From: Syngnathus acus
Lineage: Eukaryota; Chordata; Actinopteri; Syngnathiformes; Syngnathidae
DNA: 64,000 nt
Reading direction: 5' to 3'
Assembly: GCF_901709675.1 (NCBI RefSeq)
Contig: NC_051100.1
Location: forward strand, 4,090,001-4,154,000
Below the pieces are notes generated by a model, which did not search any database, was not told the origin of the DNA, and worked only from the letters and a program-made list of their open reading frames with translations. Shown piece after piece: positions 1 to 9,340 of this stretch. How positions within the stretch are numbered: position 1 is the first letter of the stretch; the number at the start of each line of letters is the position of its first letter. The translations under genes were made by a program, and so were the position numbers.

Positions 1-1570
1 CGCCATCACTTGGCAAACGACAGCGTGGACACCGACGTGACAGCGTGAAATGCAGTGCGGGAACGTTTGTGACACGTTAATATGGGATTTCGAGTGAAGC
101 TGTCGCCGCAAAAGGCTTTACGACTGTCATTTAGTCAAAGCGTGCTCGCTCACAAAGTACACCTGCTGACTCTCAAGCAGGGGTGCTCAAACGTTTGAAA
201 TTTGACCCTTGTAATCCTGACAGCAGTTAAACAATAACCAAGGTGGGATTTAAAAAAAAAATAATAATTTCAATATTCATTACATGTTTAATAGGAAAGA
301 AAATTGAAATCAGTTCTTATGCACACTATGTACACCAAAAAGATAAAAAGTCTACATATTTTATAGTTCAACATCAAAATAAGGAAAAAAAAATTGAAAT
401 GGCACGGACATGGAAAAGCAGCTCGCGAGAATGACTAAGAAGAAAAAAGGGGAAGGAAGCTTGGGTGCTCTCACCACTGAGGCAGACGTGCTAGGCATAA
501 GCATCATGCTGCCCCCTAATGAGATCCAATACATTAAAAAAAAAAAATCTTAGCAATGCTTACTTTTGATTGACAGAGGGATTCATTTCATTCCTCTCAC
601 ATGACATGAAGGCTGCAGATTATTTTTTTTCTTCACACCTTTTGTAGTGCTGCTTCTTTCTTTCCAAGCGGTCGCCAAAGTGAAACCAAGCGACTGTTGT
701 TGACGAGATTTTTATTTATTTTTTTCCCCAGGCTCGCAGGGTGAAAGACATTTAATTTTCTTTTTTTCTTTTCTTTTCATTAAATCCCTCAAGTCTCACT
801 TTGTCTGCTTTTGAGATGGAAGTGTTTCCAATCAGGTGTGCCAGGAGCGTCAGATCCATCATCGGCTCACGCGGTTGCAGGGTCGCCCCTCGGATTACCA
901 GACGATTAATAGCTCAGACATTAAAAGTGCTTCCTTTATTGCTGTCATCCACAAGAAACAGGTGGATTTCAAGTGTTGGAATGTATTTAAAAAGTAATAG
1001 TAAATATTTTTTTAAATGGCATTTAATTTGTAAAAAAATTATATTTAAAAAATTAAATTCATTGGCATTTTCACTCTTTTTTTTCATTTATTAAATCAGC
1101 ATCCAAACACAATCAAGGACAGAAATATCCTCATGACAAACCACATCAAGTCACACCTCAAACTAAAGGTTAGGATGAGGAGCTCGGTAGATCTGTAATT
1201 ATTTTTGTTTAGTATGTACTCGCATGTTTCATGTTTTTTTCCCCCCCCTACTCTGGCGTGACTATCTTTGTGCTTTTTATTTTATACGCTATTATTACAG
1301 TCACTTTATAAATCTTCATCTTGACCTTAAGTGTGCTCACTACTGCGAGATTGTCAAGTTTCACCTTTCAAATGCGCCTGCGTCTGCACAATCCCAACAG
1401 CCTCACTTACATTTATCCCCCCGACCTCATGGGCTCGCTTTCAGCGACTAGCGCTTTCGATAGGCCACGCCCCCTCTCCGTTTCCATTTCTCGTCTTGAT
1501 GTGCGGGGGAGAAGTTGTGAGCGTCACCTGTAATGACTGTTGCGTAATTATTTGTCTTCCTTCTTTTCAG
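1..1570 (+). other. presumed last intron of sorcs3; no other gene seen
   Basis: No convincing coding exon is visible. The stretch is AT-rich with poly(A), poly(T) and short ORFs that look random. It ends in a pyrimidine-rich tract and CAG acceptor at about 1550-1570, just before the sorcs3 terminal exon. A 65-bp segment at about 1131-1197 recurs at 2889-2953. The exon encoding the first part of the SorCS3 tail was looked for and not found, so it should lie left of the window. Confidence 0.5.
1131..1197 (+). repeat. direct repeat copy 1 flanking sorcs3 last exon
   Basis: The stretch shares ACAAACCACATCAAGTCACA and following bases with 2889-2953, about 80 percent over 65 bp by eye. The two copies are in the same orientation and bracket the terminal exon and most of the 3' UTR. 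Family unknown; no open frame persists in both copies. Confidence 0.6.
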
Positions 1571-1635
1571 GATCGATGGGGAGGAATATGGACAGAATTG
1601 TAACGAGGGAATATCCAAACTGTACAAACGTCTAA
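1571..1635 (+). CDS. sorcs3: sorcs3 terminal coding exon (partial gene)
   Basis: After a strong acceptor (pyrimidine tract then CAG at 1568-1570), a 2-nt split codon is followed by 20 codons and a TAA stop at 1633-1635. The peptide ends TREYPNCTNV, close to the C-terminus TKEIPNCTSV that I recall for human SORCS3. The phase needs the preceding exon to end with one base of a split codon; that matches the equivalent tail junction in the neighbouring sorcs1 gene. SORCS3 and SORCS1 are neighbours in convergent orientation on human chromosome 10, and the same order is seen here. The residues before the conserved end diverge from human. Only this exon of the gene is in the window, so the assignment rests on about ten matching residues, position and orientation. 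The receptor itself is a type I membrane sorting protein of neurons. Confidence 0.62.
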
Positions 1636-2785
1636 AGACACACACACTGTAACCCAGTAAGTACACAATGTTGTGTTTCAATTGTGCTGCAATTGTGTGC
1701 TTTGTCGGCTTCTCTTTTTGATAATAGTTCCTTCATGCTGATAGTCGCAATCGTTTCGAGTCATGTTTTCACACTTCCAACAAATAGAGTTGAGTAACAA
1801 CTTTACAGTACTTAAGGATAAGGATTCATATGCCAGGCGAGACTGTAGAAAGTATTTCAGGGAAACAAGGTATTTAGTGGGAAAAAGTATTTAGAAAAAA
1901 ATCTTTAGATGTGCTTAGGGTTAGGGCTAACAAATATAGTAAAATTAAAATAATTATTGGGCGAAAAACGCACATGACAGTGAACCCCTGTTTGTTATGT
2001 TTTACGGAAAGTTTTTGTCTAAGACGCCAGCTCCCTGTTTTTAAATTAAGAGGCAAAATGTGTTCACTTCCAACTGTTTAACTGTTTATCCCAAACACAT
2101 AAAGCATAAGAGAATCAAGCATTGAATATTTAAACATCAAAATCTTCAACCAAATAATAAACCGATGTCTAACGATTGGCTGCTAACATAGCAAAACAGA
2201 TTTTCGTAAACCAGCTATACTATTCAATTAATGTTTGATAGCAGTTTTCTGTCAACGAATAATTCACCAATGTGAGCCCGAAGGCACTTTGAGGCCAAGT
2301 GTAGCTTCAACACACGTGGAGCATAGCTAAGCTGAACAAACATAATGACAAAACAGCTTGAGAGCTGAATCTGCAGACATTTTGTAACTCGACAAGTGTA
2401 CATAAAATCAAAAGAAGGAATGTAAATCTCAAAACTTCATTTGAACTCATTCATTGTTTCCATGTCCAATGTCTCACTAATCAACTACTGTCAGCATTTT
2501 TACACTACATTAGCATGCCCTAATTAATTGTAAAAAAATATATAAAATATATTTAAGAGTATATTAGGGTGAGCAATTGTTCTCTGTCGTAGTGATTTTA
2601 AAGCTTTCTTGGCACATGAAATAAACATTAATGAAACACCTTGTTCTATAGTCCACTTGTGCAATGGCCAAGCAACGTGCATGATCTCTAATTATTACTG
2701 ATGACTTTTTGTGTTTGTCCTTTTTCTTACTGTGAGTACATTTTGAAAACGTTCAGAATAAATGTATTTTTATATGGCACTGTTT
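1636..2785 (+). other. probable sorcs3 3' UTR
   Basis: AT-rich sequence without plausible ORFs follows the sorcs3 stop codon. Two AATAAA signals lie on the plus strand at 2620-2625 and 2757-2762. The second is followed by a T-rich stretch (TATTTTTATATGGCACTGTTTTATTT), fitting cleavage near 2780. Exact ends are inferred. Confidence 0.45.
2757..2762 (+). terminator. candidate polyadenylation signal, sorcs3
   Basis: AATAAA followed within 20 bases by a T/GT-rich run. It is the distal of two AATAAA hexamers after the terminal exon (the other is at 2620-2625). Choice between them is not decidable from sequence. Confidence 0.4.
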
Positions 2786-2888
2786 TATTTCCCTCTATTC
2801 TGCAACTGATGAGAGCTATTTAGATATGTCATTGTTTTTGTCAATGAGATGACATGGTTCAGCAATAATAATGTCAAAAATTTATTTG

Positions 2889-2953
2889 TAACAAACCACA
2901 TCAAGTCACACCTCAAAGTAAAGGTCATGATGAGGACTCTCCAGATCCATAAT
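2889..2953 (+). repeat. direct repeat copy 2 flanking sorcs3 last exon
   Basis: Partner of the repeat at 1131-1197, same orientation, about 1.76 kb downstream. It lies just beyond the distal AATAAA. It may be a relic of a dispersed element or a local duplication. Confidence 0.6.
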
Positions 2954-3764
2954 TGCTTTGTCAATATCGCCTCATGAGATGATGTGAAGATCGAAAAACA
3001 TGTTGAAATGTTTTTGGTTTGTTAAATAATGACTTGTCTCTTTGTTTGCTTACTAGCAGCAACCTGAAGGTGTTGTACTAAACCTGACTGCTATTTTGAA
3101 CTGTTCATAATTCCTTCCTCCTTATCAAAGGCCCCACTTCCAGCTGAAGAAAACTTTTGATGAGCTCTTTAAAGTGCTACTTTCTTGTGTAATTTCCTGC
3201 TAGAAGCATCTGAATGATATGACTTGAATATTACAGCACTCAACGTCAACTCTGTTTAGTCATCTAATTAGACTCAAATTTTGCATCTAAATTCAGGTCT
3301 ATCCTTTATATTTCAGATGAAAAAAAACACATTTGACTTCCCCTCCACGATTCCTCAAAATATTTTCCTCACGTCAAAAAGGCTAAATTAACTCCCACAC
3401 CGAATTGCCCTGCAGCCTTTTGTCGTCTTGGCACTTTAAACATCTCACACCGATCTTCATCACTCCCGTTTGCCTTGTGCGCCCTGGGAGCCTTCTCGTA
3501 GACACCCTTGCTCTCTCTGTCCCTCTAACTGCTTGGAGATGTGCTGGCAGAGTGCAATCTCATTGAACGGCGACAACAATCGCTAATGGATGCTCGGCCG
3601 CCGTAATGTCGCACTCGATGAAAGGAAACACACTCATCAATTCCGCATTGTGGCGCCGGGCGATTGCTACGGCTTATTGTGCGCGGGACATTAGTCATTC
3701 AAGGTGCGACTCGCAGACTTTCTTCCCGGGGAACGGGATAATTAATTTGTCGCGCAGCGGGAGA
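2954..3764. other. intergenic, no gene seen
   Basis: Non-coding sequence between the presumed sorcs3 3' end and the hAT-like insertion. No repeat or motif I can name. Confidence 0.5.
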
Positions 3765-3772
3765 GTCAGTGG
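3765..3772. repeat. left target-site duplication of the hAT-like element
   Basis: GTCAGTGG, identical to 8355-8362. Confidence 0.75.
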
Positions 3773-3784
3773 TAGTGTTGGCTC

Positions 3785-4160
3785 GTGAGTGAACGATTCG
3801 TTCAAAGGAAGGAATCCTTTCAGTGAACGAGAGTGCACGAATCACTTTAGGAAGTGATTCTTTTTTCAGTTCGAATGATTTCAACCAGTAGGTGTCGGTA
3901 ATGCGCATTGAAGCTGGTGCCACCTTGCCGTAAAACAAAACGAAGAAGAAAATGACGTAACTTCCAGTTCACGAACGAGTCGTGAATTGCATTTCCCGTT
4001 CACGAACTGAACGAGTGGACGAGTCTGTGAGTGATTTGCATTTCCAGTTCTTCGCGAGAACGGATCAGTGAGGGAACGAATCCTGACTTTCCCGTTCGCG
4101 AACGAGGCAATGGGTGAACTGCCTTCCTTCCCGTGCATCAACGGATCAGTCAGTGAACGT
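3785..4160. repeat. subterminal GAACGA-rich repeat region
   Basis: Repeated short words such as GTGAACGATTCGTTC, GTTCACGAAC and GAACGAGT occur in both orientations every few dozen bases. This clustering next to the transposon end is typical of hAT subterminal transposase-binding sites; binding itself is inferred. Confidence 0.5.
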
Positions 4161-4583
4161 GTTGCGTCTCCCTCCTGGCGTGAACTATGTAAGCCAGAAT
4201 GTAGATTTACGATTTGCCAAGGAAAGAACCACTCACTGAAACACTCCTTCTTTTATGCTTTGTTTTCACCAAGCTAAAGGCTAACTTTATTGCATGAAGG
4301 GATGCGCCGTTATGCAACAACGGGGAGATTATGCTTCTCGTTGGGTAATCTTGATTTTATAACACTTATAGTAGTTTTTAAATAACGTGTATGCATATAT
4401 ACGCCTAAATATTATCCATTATATCTACTGCAATTTCACATTAGATTGCTGGTTTGAAATTTACTTTTATTATTATTATTTTAATAAACATTAAAACCTG
4501 TTAAAACTTGACTGGTGTTTTATTCCTTGTGTTTATTTTTCAAATGCACATTCCTGACACGTACAACAAATGCATAAAGTTAT

Positions 4584-4750
4584 TAGCTACACCTGAAAAT
4601 GGCGGTGTACCTAATGGAGTGTCTGAAAGACGTCACAGATCAAACAGCCAATCAGGAGGTGGGGGTGAGGGCGGGTGTGGCACTTCACTTTCGCTTAAGC
4701 TTTTTCCCTAATGAAGTGGCCTGTGATTAGGTACACCTCATGGACACTTA
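4584..4750. repeat. left copy of the sequence that borders the tandem array
   Basis: A stretch starting ACACCTGAAAATGGCGGTGT and including GACGTCACAGATCAAACAGC and a GGTGGGGGTGAGGGCGGGTG run recurs at 8081-8185. It ends with CCCTAATGAAGTGGCC and ATTAGGTACACC, words also found in every 235-bp unit. It looks like the ancestral, un-amplified form of part of the unit. Confidence 0.65.
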
Positions 4751-4917
4751 AATAGGTAGGTAAAAAAAAAAATCAATACATAAAGTGTAGCGAACGATTT
4801 AGTGAACGATTCTTTTTAACAACTCTTTTGAGCGAACCGATTCTAAAGATTCAGTTCACCTTAGAACTGGAATGCACATGACTAGTACAAAAGAGTGCAG
4901 ACGGCCACAGGCATCCA

Positions 4918-4990
4918 AGTCGCAATAGCCGACTGGTTAGTGACACGCGCTCTTGCTCGGAAAGACCTTGGTTCGATCCCAGGCACGAGT
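4918..4990 (+). repeat. tRNA-like (Pol III promoter-like) segment, SINE or tRNA relic
   Basis: A-box-like TAGCCGACTGGTTAGTGAC at 4927-4945 is followed about 30 bases later by a B-box match GGTTCGATCCC at 4971-4981. Spacing fits a tRNA gene or tRNA-derived SINE head. No clean cloverleaf with matched acceptor stem was found, so an intact tRNA is unlikely. It sits inside the hAT-like element. Confidence 0.45.
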
Positions 4991-4991
4991 A

Positions 4992-5241
4992 CTTTTAGAA
5001 TTGGAACCTCGCTTTGCAAACAAATGCAAGTATTTATGTGTAAATACATAAGGTGGCCCCACCCCAAGTTGGCGGAGCAAACCAATGGATCACGCCCACT
5101 ACCTAGGGGGCGGGTGGAATCCAGTAGGACACTTCAATAGGGACACTACACGAGGTAAAAAAAATAAATGAATGAAAAATGAATAAATGAATTGTTTGCA
5201 TATGCGTCCACTTATACAAAGTGAGGTTCCAATTCTAAAAG
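4992..5241. mobile_element. nested 250-bp inverted-repeat element (MITE)
   Basis: The ends are inverted repeats of 25 bp with one mismatch: CTTTTAGAATTGGAACCTCG at 4992-5011 continuing to 5016, and its complement at 5217-5241. The interior is non-coding and AT-rich towards the right. No clear target-site duplication could be fixed, so the superfamily is open. Confidence 0.6.
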
Positions 5242-5252
5242 GATATTAGGTA

Positions 5253-8080
5253 TGTACGAGGGAATCTTGGAAAACATGTTGGAATGCGGCCCCGAGGACT
5301 AAAGCTTGACACCTGTGACCTTTGACCATGATATTTCCCTAATAAAGTGGCCTATTAAGTACACTTGAAAATGGCGGTGTACCTAATGGAGTGTCTGTGT
5401 GATTCGCTCGTTAAGTGCACCTGCGTGAAAAGTTTTAGCTCCTGCGGAACGTGAAAGGAGCTAAAACTTTTCACGCACCTGCGCTTAACGAGGGTCACTT
5501 GGAAAACATGTTGGAACGCGGCCCCGAGGACTAGAGCTTGACACCTGTGACCTTTGTCCATGATATTTCCCTAATAAAGTGGCCTGTTATAAGTACACTT
5601 GAAAATGGCGGTGTACCTAATGGAGTGTCTGTGTGATTCGCTCGTTAAGTGCACCTGCGTGAAAAGTTTTAGCTCCTGCGGAACGTGAAAGGAGCTAAAA
5701 CTTTTCACGCACCTGCGCTTAACGAGGGTCACTTGGAAAACATGTTGGAACGCGGCCCCGAGGACTAGAGCTTGACACCTGTGATCTTTGACCATGCTAT
5801 TTCCCTAATAAAGTGGCCTGTTATTAGGTACACTTGAAAATGGCGGTGTACCTAATGGAGTGTCCGTGTGATCCCCTCGTTAAGCGCAGGTGCGTGAAAA
5901 GTTTTAGCTCCTGCGGAACGTGAAAAGAGCTAAAACTTTTCACGCACCTGCGCTTAACGAGGGTCACTTGGAAAACATGTTGGAACGCGGCCCCGAGGAC
6001 TAGAGCTTGACACCTGTGACCTTTGTCCATGATATTTCCCTAATAAAGTGGCCTGTTATTAAGTACACTTGAAAATGGCGGTGTACCTAATGGAGTGTCT
6101 GTGTGATTCGCTCGTTAAGTGCACCTGCGTGAAAAGTTTTAGCTCCTGCGGAACGTGAAAGGAGCTAAAACTTTTCACGCACCTGCGCTTAACGAGGGTC
6201 ACTTGGAAAACATGTTGGAACGCGGCCCCGAGGACTAGAGCTTGACACCTGTGACCTTTGTCCATGATATTTCCCTAATAAAGTGGCCTGTTATAAGTAC
6301 ACTTGAAAATGGCGGTGTACCTAATGGAGTGTCTGTGTGATTCGCTCGTTAAGTGCACCTGTGTGAAAAGTTTTAGCTCCTGCGGAACGTGAAAGGAGCT
6401 AAAACTTTTCACGCACCTGCGCTTAACGAGGGTCACTTGGAAAACATGTTGGAACGCGGCCCCGAGGACTAGAGCTTGACACCTGTGATCTTTGACCATG
6501 CTATTTCCCTAATAAAGTGGCCTGTTATTAGGTACACTTGAAAATGGCGGTGTACCTAATGGAGTGTCCGTGTGATCCCCTCGTTAAGCGCAGGTGCGTG
6601 AAAAGTTTTAGCTCCTGCGGAACGTGAAAAGAGCTAAAACTTTTCACGCACCTGCGCTTAACGAGGGTCACTTGGAAAACATGTTGGAACGCGGCCCCGA
6701 GGACTAGAGCTTGACACCTGTGACCTTTGTCCATGATATTTCCCTAATAAAGTGGCCTGTTATTAAGTACACTTGAAAATGGCGGTGTACCTAATGGAGT
6801 GTCTGTGTGATTCGCTCGTTAAGTGCACCTGCGTGAAAAGTTTTAGCTCCTGCGGAACGTGAAAGGAGCTAAAACTTTTCACGCACCTGCGCTTAACGAG
6901 GGTCACTTGGAAAACATGTTGGAACGCGGCCCCGAGGACTAGAGCTTGACACCTGTGATCTTTGACCATGCTATTTCCCTAATAAAGTGGCCTGTTATTA
7001 GGTACACTTGAAAATGGCGGTGTACCTAATGGAGTGTCCGTGTGATCCCCTCGTTAAGCGCAGGTGCGTGAAAAGTTTTAGCTCCTGCGGAACGTGAAAG
7101 GAGCTAAAACTTTTCACGCACCTGCGCTTAACGAGGGTCACTTGGAAAACATGTTGGAACGCGGCCCCGAGGACTAGAGCTTGACACCTGTGACCTTTGT
7201 CCATGATATTTCCCTAATAAAGTGGCCTGTTATTAGGTACACTTGAAAATGGCGGTGTACCTAATGGAGTGTCCGTGTGATCCCCTCGTTAAGCGCAGGT
7301 GCGTGAAAAGTTTTAGCTCCTGCGGAACGTGAAAGGAGCTAAAACTTTTCACGCACCTGCGCTTAACGAGGGTCACTTGGAAAACATGTTGGAACGCGGC
7401 CCCGAGGACTAGAGCTTGACACCTGTGATCTTTGACCATGATATTTCCCTAATAAAGTGGCCTGTTATTAGGTACACTTGAAAATGGCGGTGTACCTAAT
7501 GGAGTGTCCGCGTGATCCCCTCGTTATGCGCAGGTGCGTGAAAAGTTTTAGCTCCTGCGGAACGTGAAAGGAGCTAAAACTTTTCACGCACCTGCGCTTA
7601 ACGAGGGTCACTTGGAAAACATGTTGGAATGCGGCCCCGAGGACTAGAGCTTGACACCTGTGACCTTTGTCCATGATATCTCCCTAATAAAGTGGCCTGT
7701 TATTAAGTACACTTGAAAATGGCGGTGTACCTAATGGAGTGTCTGTATGATTCGCTCGTTAAGTGCACCTGCGTGAAAAGTTTTAGCTCCTGCGGAACGT
7801 GAAAGGAGCTAAAACTTTTCACGCACCTGCGCTTAACGAGGGTCACTTGGAAAACATGTTGGAACGCGGCCCCGAGGACTAGAGCTTGACACCTGTGATC
7901 TTTGACCATGCTATTTCCCTAATAAAGTGGCCTGTTATTAGGTACACTTGAAAATGGCGGTGTACCTAATGGAGTGTCCGTGTGATCCCCTCGTTAAGCG
8001 CAGGTGCGTGAAAAGTTTTAGCTCCTGCGGTACGTGAAAATGACCAAAATCTTTTCACGCAGGTGTGTTTAACGAGGGTA
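5253..8080. repeat. tandem satellite: 12 units of 235 bp, each a long hairpin
   Basis: The word ATGGCGGTGTACCTAATGGA recurs at 5371, 5605, 5840, 6075, 6309, 6544, 6779, 7014, 7249, 7484, 7719 and 7954, a period of 235 bp (234 twice). A partial unit precedes the array at 5253-5340, and the last unit is degenerate. Each unit holds an inverted repeat with arms of 37-38 bp around a 14-16-nt loop. Two unit types exist: type B has perfectly paired arms (AAGCGCAGGTGCGTG on the left arm), while type A reads AAGTGCACCTGCGTG there and so has three outer-arm mismatches. The order is AAB AAB A B B B A B. Copies are nearly identical, which implies recent amplification or homogenisation. Every unit also has an antisense 68-codon frame, which I regard as fortuitous. 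Confidence 0.92.
5874..5963. repeat. perfect 37-bp inverted repeat in unit 3 (example of type B hairpin)
   Basis: The left arm 5874-5910 and right arm 5927-5963 are exact reverse complements, with the 16-nt loop at 5911-5926 (CTGCGGAACGTGAAAA). The equivalent arms in the units near 7050, 7285 and 7520 extend to 38 bp with a 14-nt loop, except that the 7520 copy has one arm change. Confidence 0.9.
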
Positions 8081-8185
8081 AAAATGGCGGTGTACCTAAT
8101 AAAGTGTCCGAGTGACGTCACAGATCAAACAGCCAATCAGAAAGTGGGGGTGAGGGCGGGTGTGGCACTTTTCACTTTCCGTGAA
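8081..8185. repeat. right copy of the sequence that borders the tandem array
   Basis: Matches 4584-4700 closely (AATGGCGGTGTACCTAAT, then GACGTCACAGATCAAACAGC and the GGGGGTGAGGGCGGGTG run). Together the two copies bracket the array and nested elements. Confidence 0.65.
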
Positions 8186-8261
8186 GGTTTGACCATGATT
8201 TTTTTATTATTTGATTTATAAAAAAAAAAAAAAAAGGATCAGTGTGCGTGTGTGTCGGTGG

Positions 8262-8354
8262 GTGATTCGTTGAACGATTCGTTTGAACGAATCGTTTGAG
8301 TGAACTGAGTTTAAAGCTCCAGTTCATTTAAAAGAACTGGAATGCACATCACTA
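8262..8354. repeat. right subterminal and terminal repeat of the hAT-like element
   Basis: GATTCGTTGAACGATTCGTT and related words are followed by AACTGGAATGCACATCACTA at the end. The same terminal words appear internally at 4790-4884. Confidence 0.6.
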
Positions 8355-8362
8355 GTCAGTGG
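8355..8362. repeat. right target-site duplication of the hAT-like element
   Basis: GTCAGTGG, identical to 3765-3772, immediately after the CATCACTA end of the element. Confidence 0.75.
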
Positions 8363-8543
8363 AAGTGGCCCATTTGATTCCCGTCGCTACCTGCTGCTTA
8401 TTGTCCTCAGATGTCGTCGGACCGCTGCGGAAGCTTTTGTAACTTTTGGTGAGAGACGAAGCAAAGTCAAAGTTTCTTCTTCACCGTGCTGGTTAATGCA
8501 CTTTTGCATTCATCCCACAATACAGTCATTTTCACGTTTCGTC

Positions 8544-8549
8544 TTTATT
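8544..8549 (-). terminator. candidate polyadenylation signal, sorcs1
   Basis: AATAAA on the minus strand (TTTATT on plus), about 1.7 kb after the stop codon and only about 190 bp from the hAT-like element. A nearer alternative is at 8987-8992. Confidence 0.4.
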
Positions 8550-9280
8550 TTTTGCAAAAAAAAATAAACACCAACAACCTCACTGAATAAGCATCACATT
8601 ACTTAAACTGAATGCGCCACTGAGAACTGAACAAACTGCAGCATACATTTTTAATGTAAATATTGCACAAAGCAGCAACAGAATACAACAAAATATCATG
8701 CAAAAGTAACCCGACAAGTATTCACATGAAAGAACACAAGCAGAAAAGTCTTCAGTGTTCATCCCACGATAAGTTCTTGGGCCTCCACCGCATGATGGGA
8801 ACCAAAAAAATGTATTTGTCCATTTGTCTTACTGACACATAACGCTGACAACACTTTAAAAAAAAAAAAAAGGCTTGATAGAATTCCAGCATTCATTCCA
8901 AAGAGACTAACCACACTCAGCCGCCGCGTGGGCTGAGCTAGCTTGACAGGAGATAGGTCTTCGCCGTGTCGGACAAACGGGCAACCTTTATTCCGTCGGC
9001 TTCTTGAAGGCCAACCTAGTACTGAGGAAAAGTCCAACATTTCCATGCTGGTATGTTGCCGTGATCGATACTTTTCATTGTATTCTGCTCTGGATCTTTT
9101 GCAGCTAACAAATACATGGTGGATTGGGGGACTGGGGCGCCCTCTATGCTTGAGAAAAGATCCACAACTAAAGTGCCGAATTCGTTATTTGATATAGCCA
9201 CAAAATCTGATTGTGTTGTCTACTTAATGTGTCTTGAGGAACGGATTTGCTCTTTAAAAAAAAAAAAAAAAGAAGCTTTT

Positions 9281-9340
9281 AACTTATTCACTACCATTGA
9301 CGGCTATAGACATTTGAACTGTGCTGGCAGTGAAGGAGTT
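9281..9340. repeat. palindromic MITE relic, copy 1 (in sorcs1 3' UTR)
   Basis: It runs from AACTTATTCACTACCATTGA through CGGCTATAGAC to GGCAGTGAAGGAGTT. The termini are near-complementary, and it matches copies at 41193-41262 and 56783-56843. Confidence 0.6.

Larger units (their letters stand above)
3773..8354. mobile_element. hAT-like non-autonomous composite transposon (4.58 kb)
   Basis: The element is flanked by a perfect 8-bp direct repeat GTCAGTGG at 3765-3772 and 8355-8362, the target-site duplication size of hAT transposons. Its ends are short imperfect inverted repeats: TAGTGTTGGC on the left and, read inward from the right, TAGTGATGTG. Subterminal regions (3785-4160, 4790-4870, 8262-8330) carry many copies of GAACGA/CGATTCGTT in both orientations, as expected for transposase-binding repeats. 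No transposase ORF is present, so it would depend on enzyme supplied elsewhere. The right-end sequence AACTGGAATGCACAT.ACTAGT also occurs internally at 4865-4886, suggesting the element is nested or duplicated. Inside are a tRNA-like segment, a 250-bp inverted-repeat element and the 235-bp tandem array. Superfamily is inferred from duplication length and termini only. Confidence 0.75.

Noticed and set aside
4918-4990. Functional tRNA gene
   Set aside because: A and B boxes are present, but no matched acceptor stem or clear anticodon arm was found. It lies within a transposon.
5355-7909. Eleven antisense ORFs of 68-74 codons, one per tandem unit, with almost identical peptides
   Set aside because: They repeat because the DNA unit repeats. 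The frame crosses the hairpin, has no recognisable domain or start context, and changes between units do not favour silent sites by eye.
5253-8080. CRISPR-like array
   Set aside because: The whole 235-bp period is repeated, with no unique spacers, and the context is a vertebrate gene neighbourhood.
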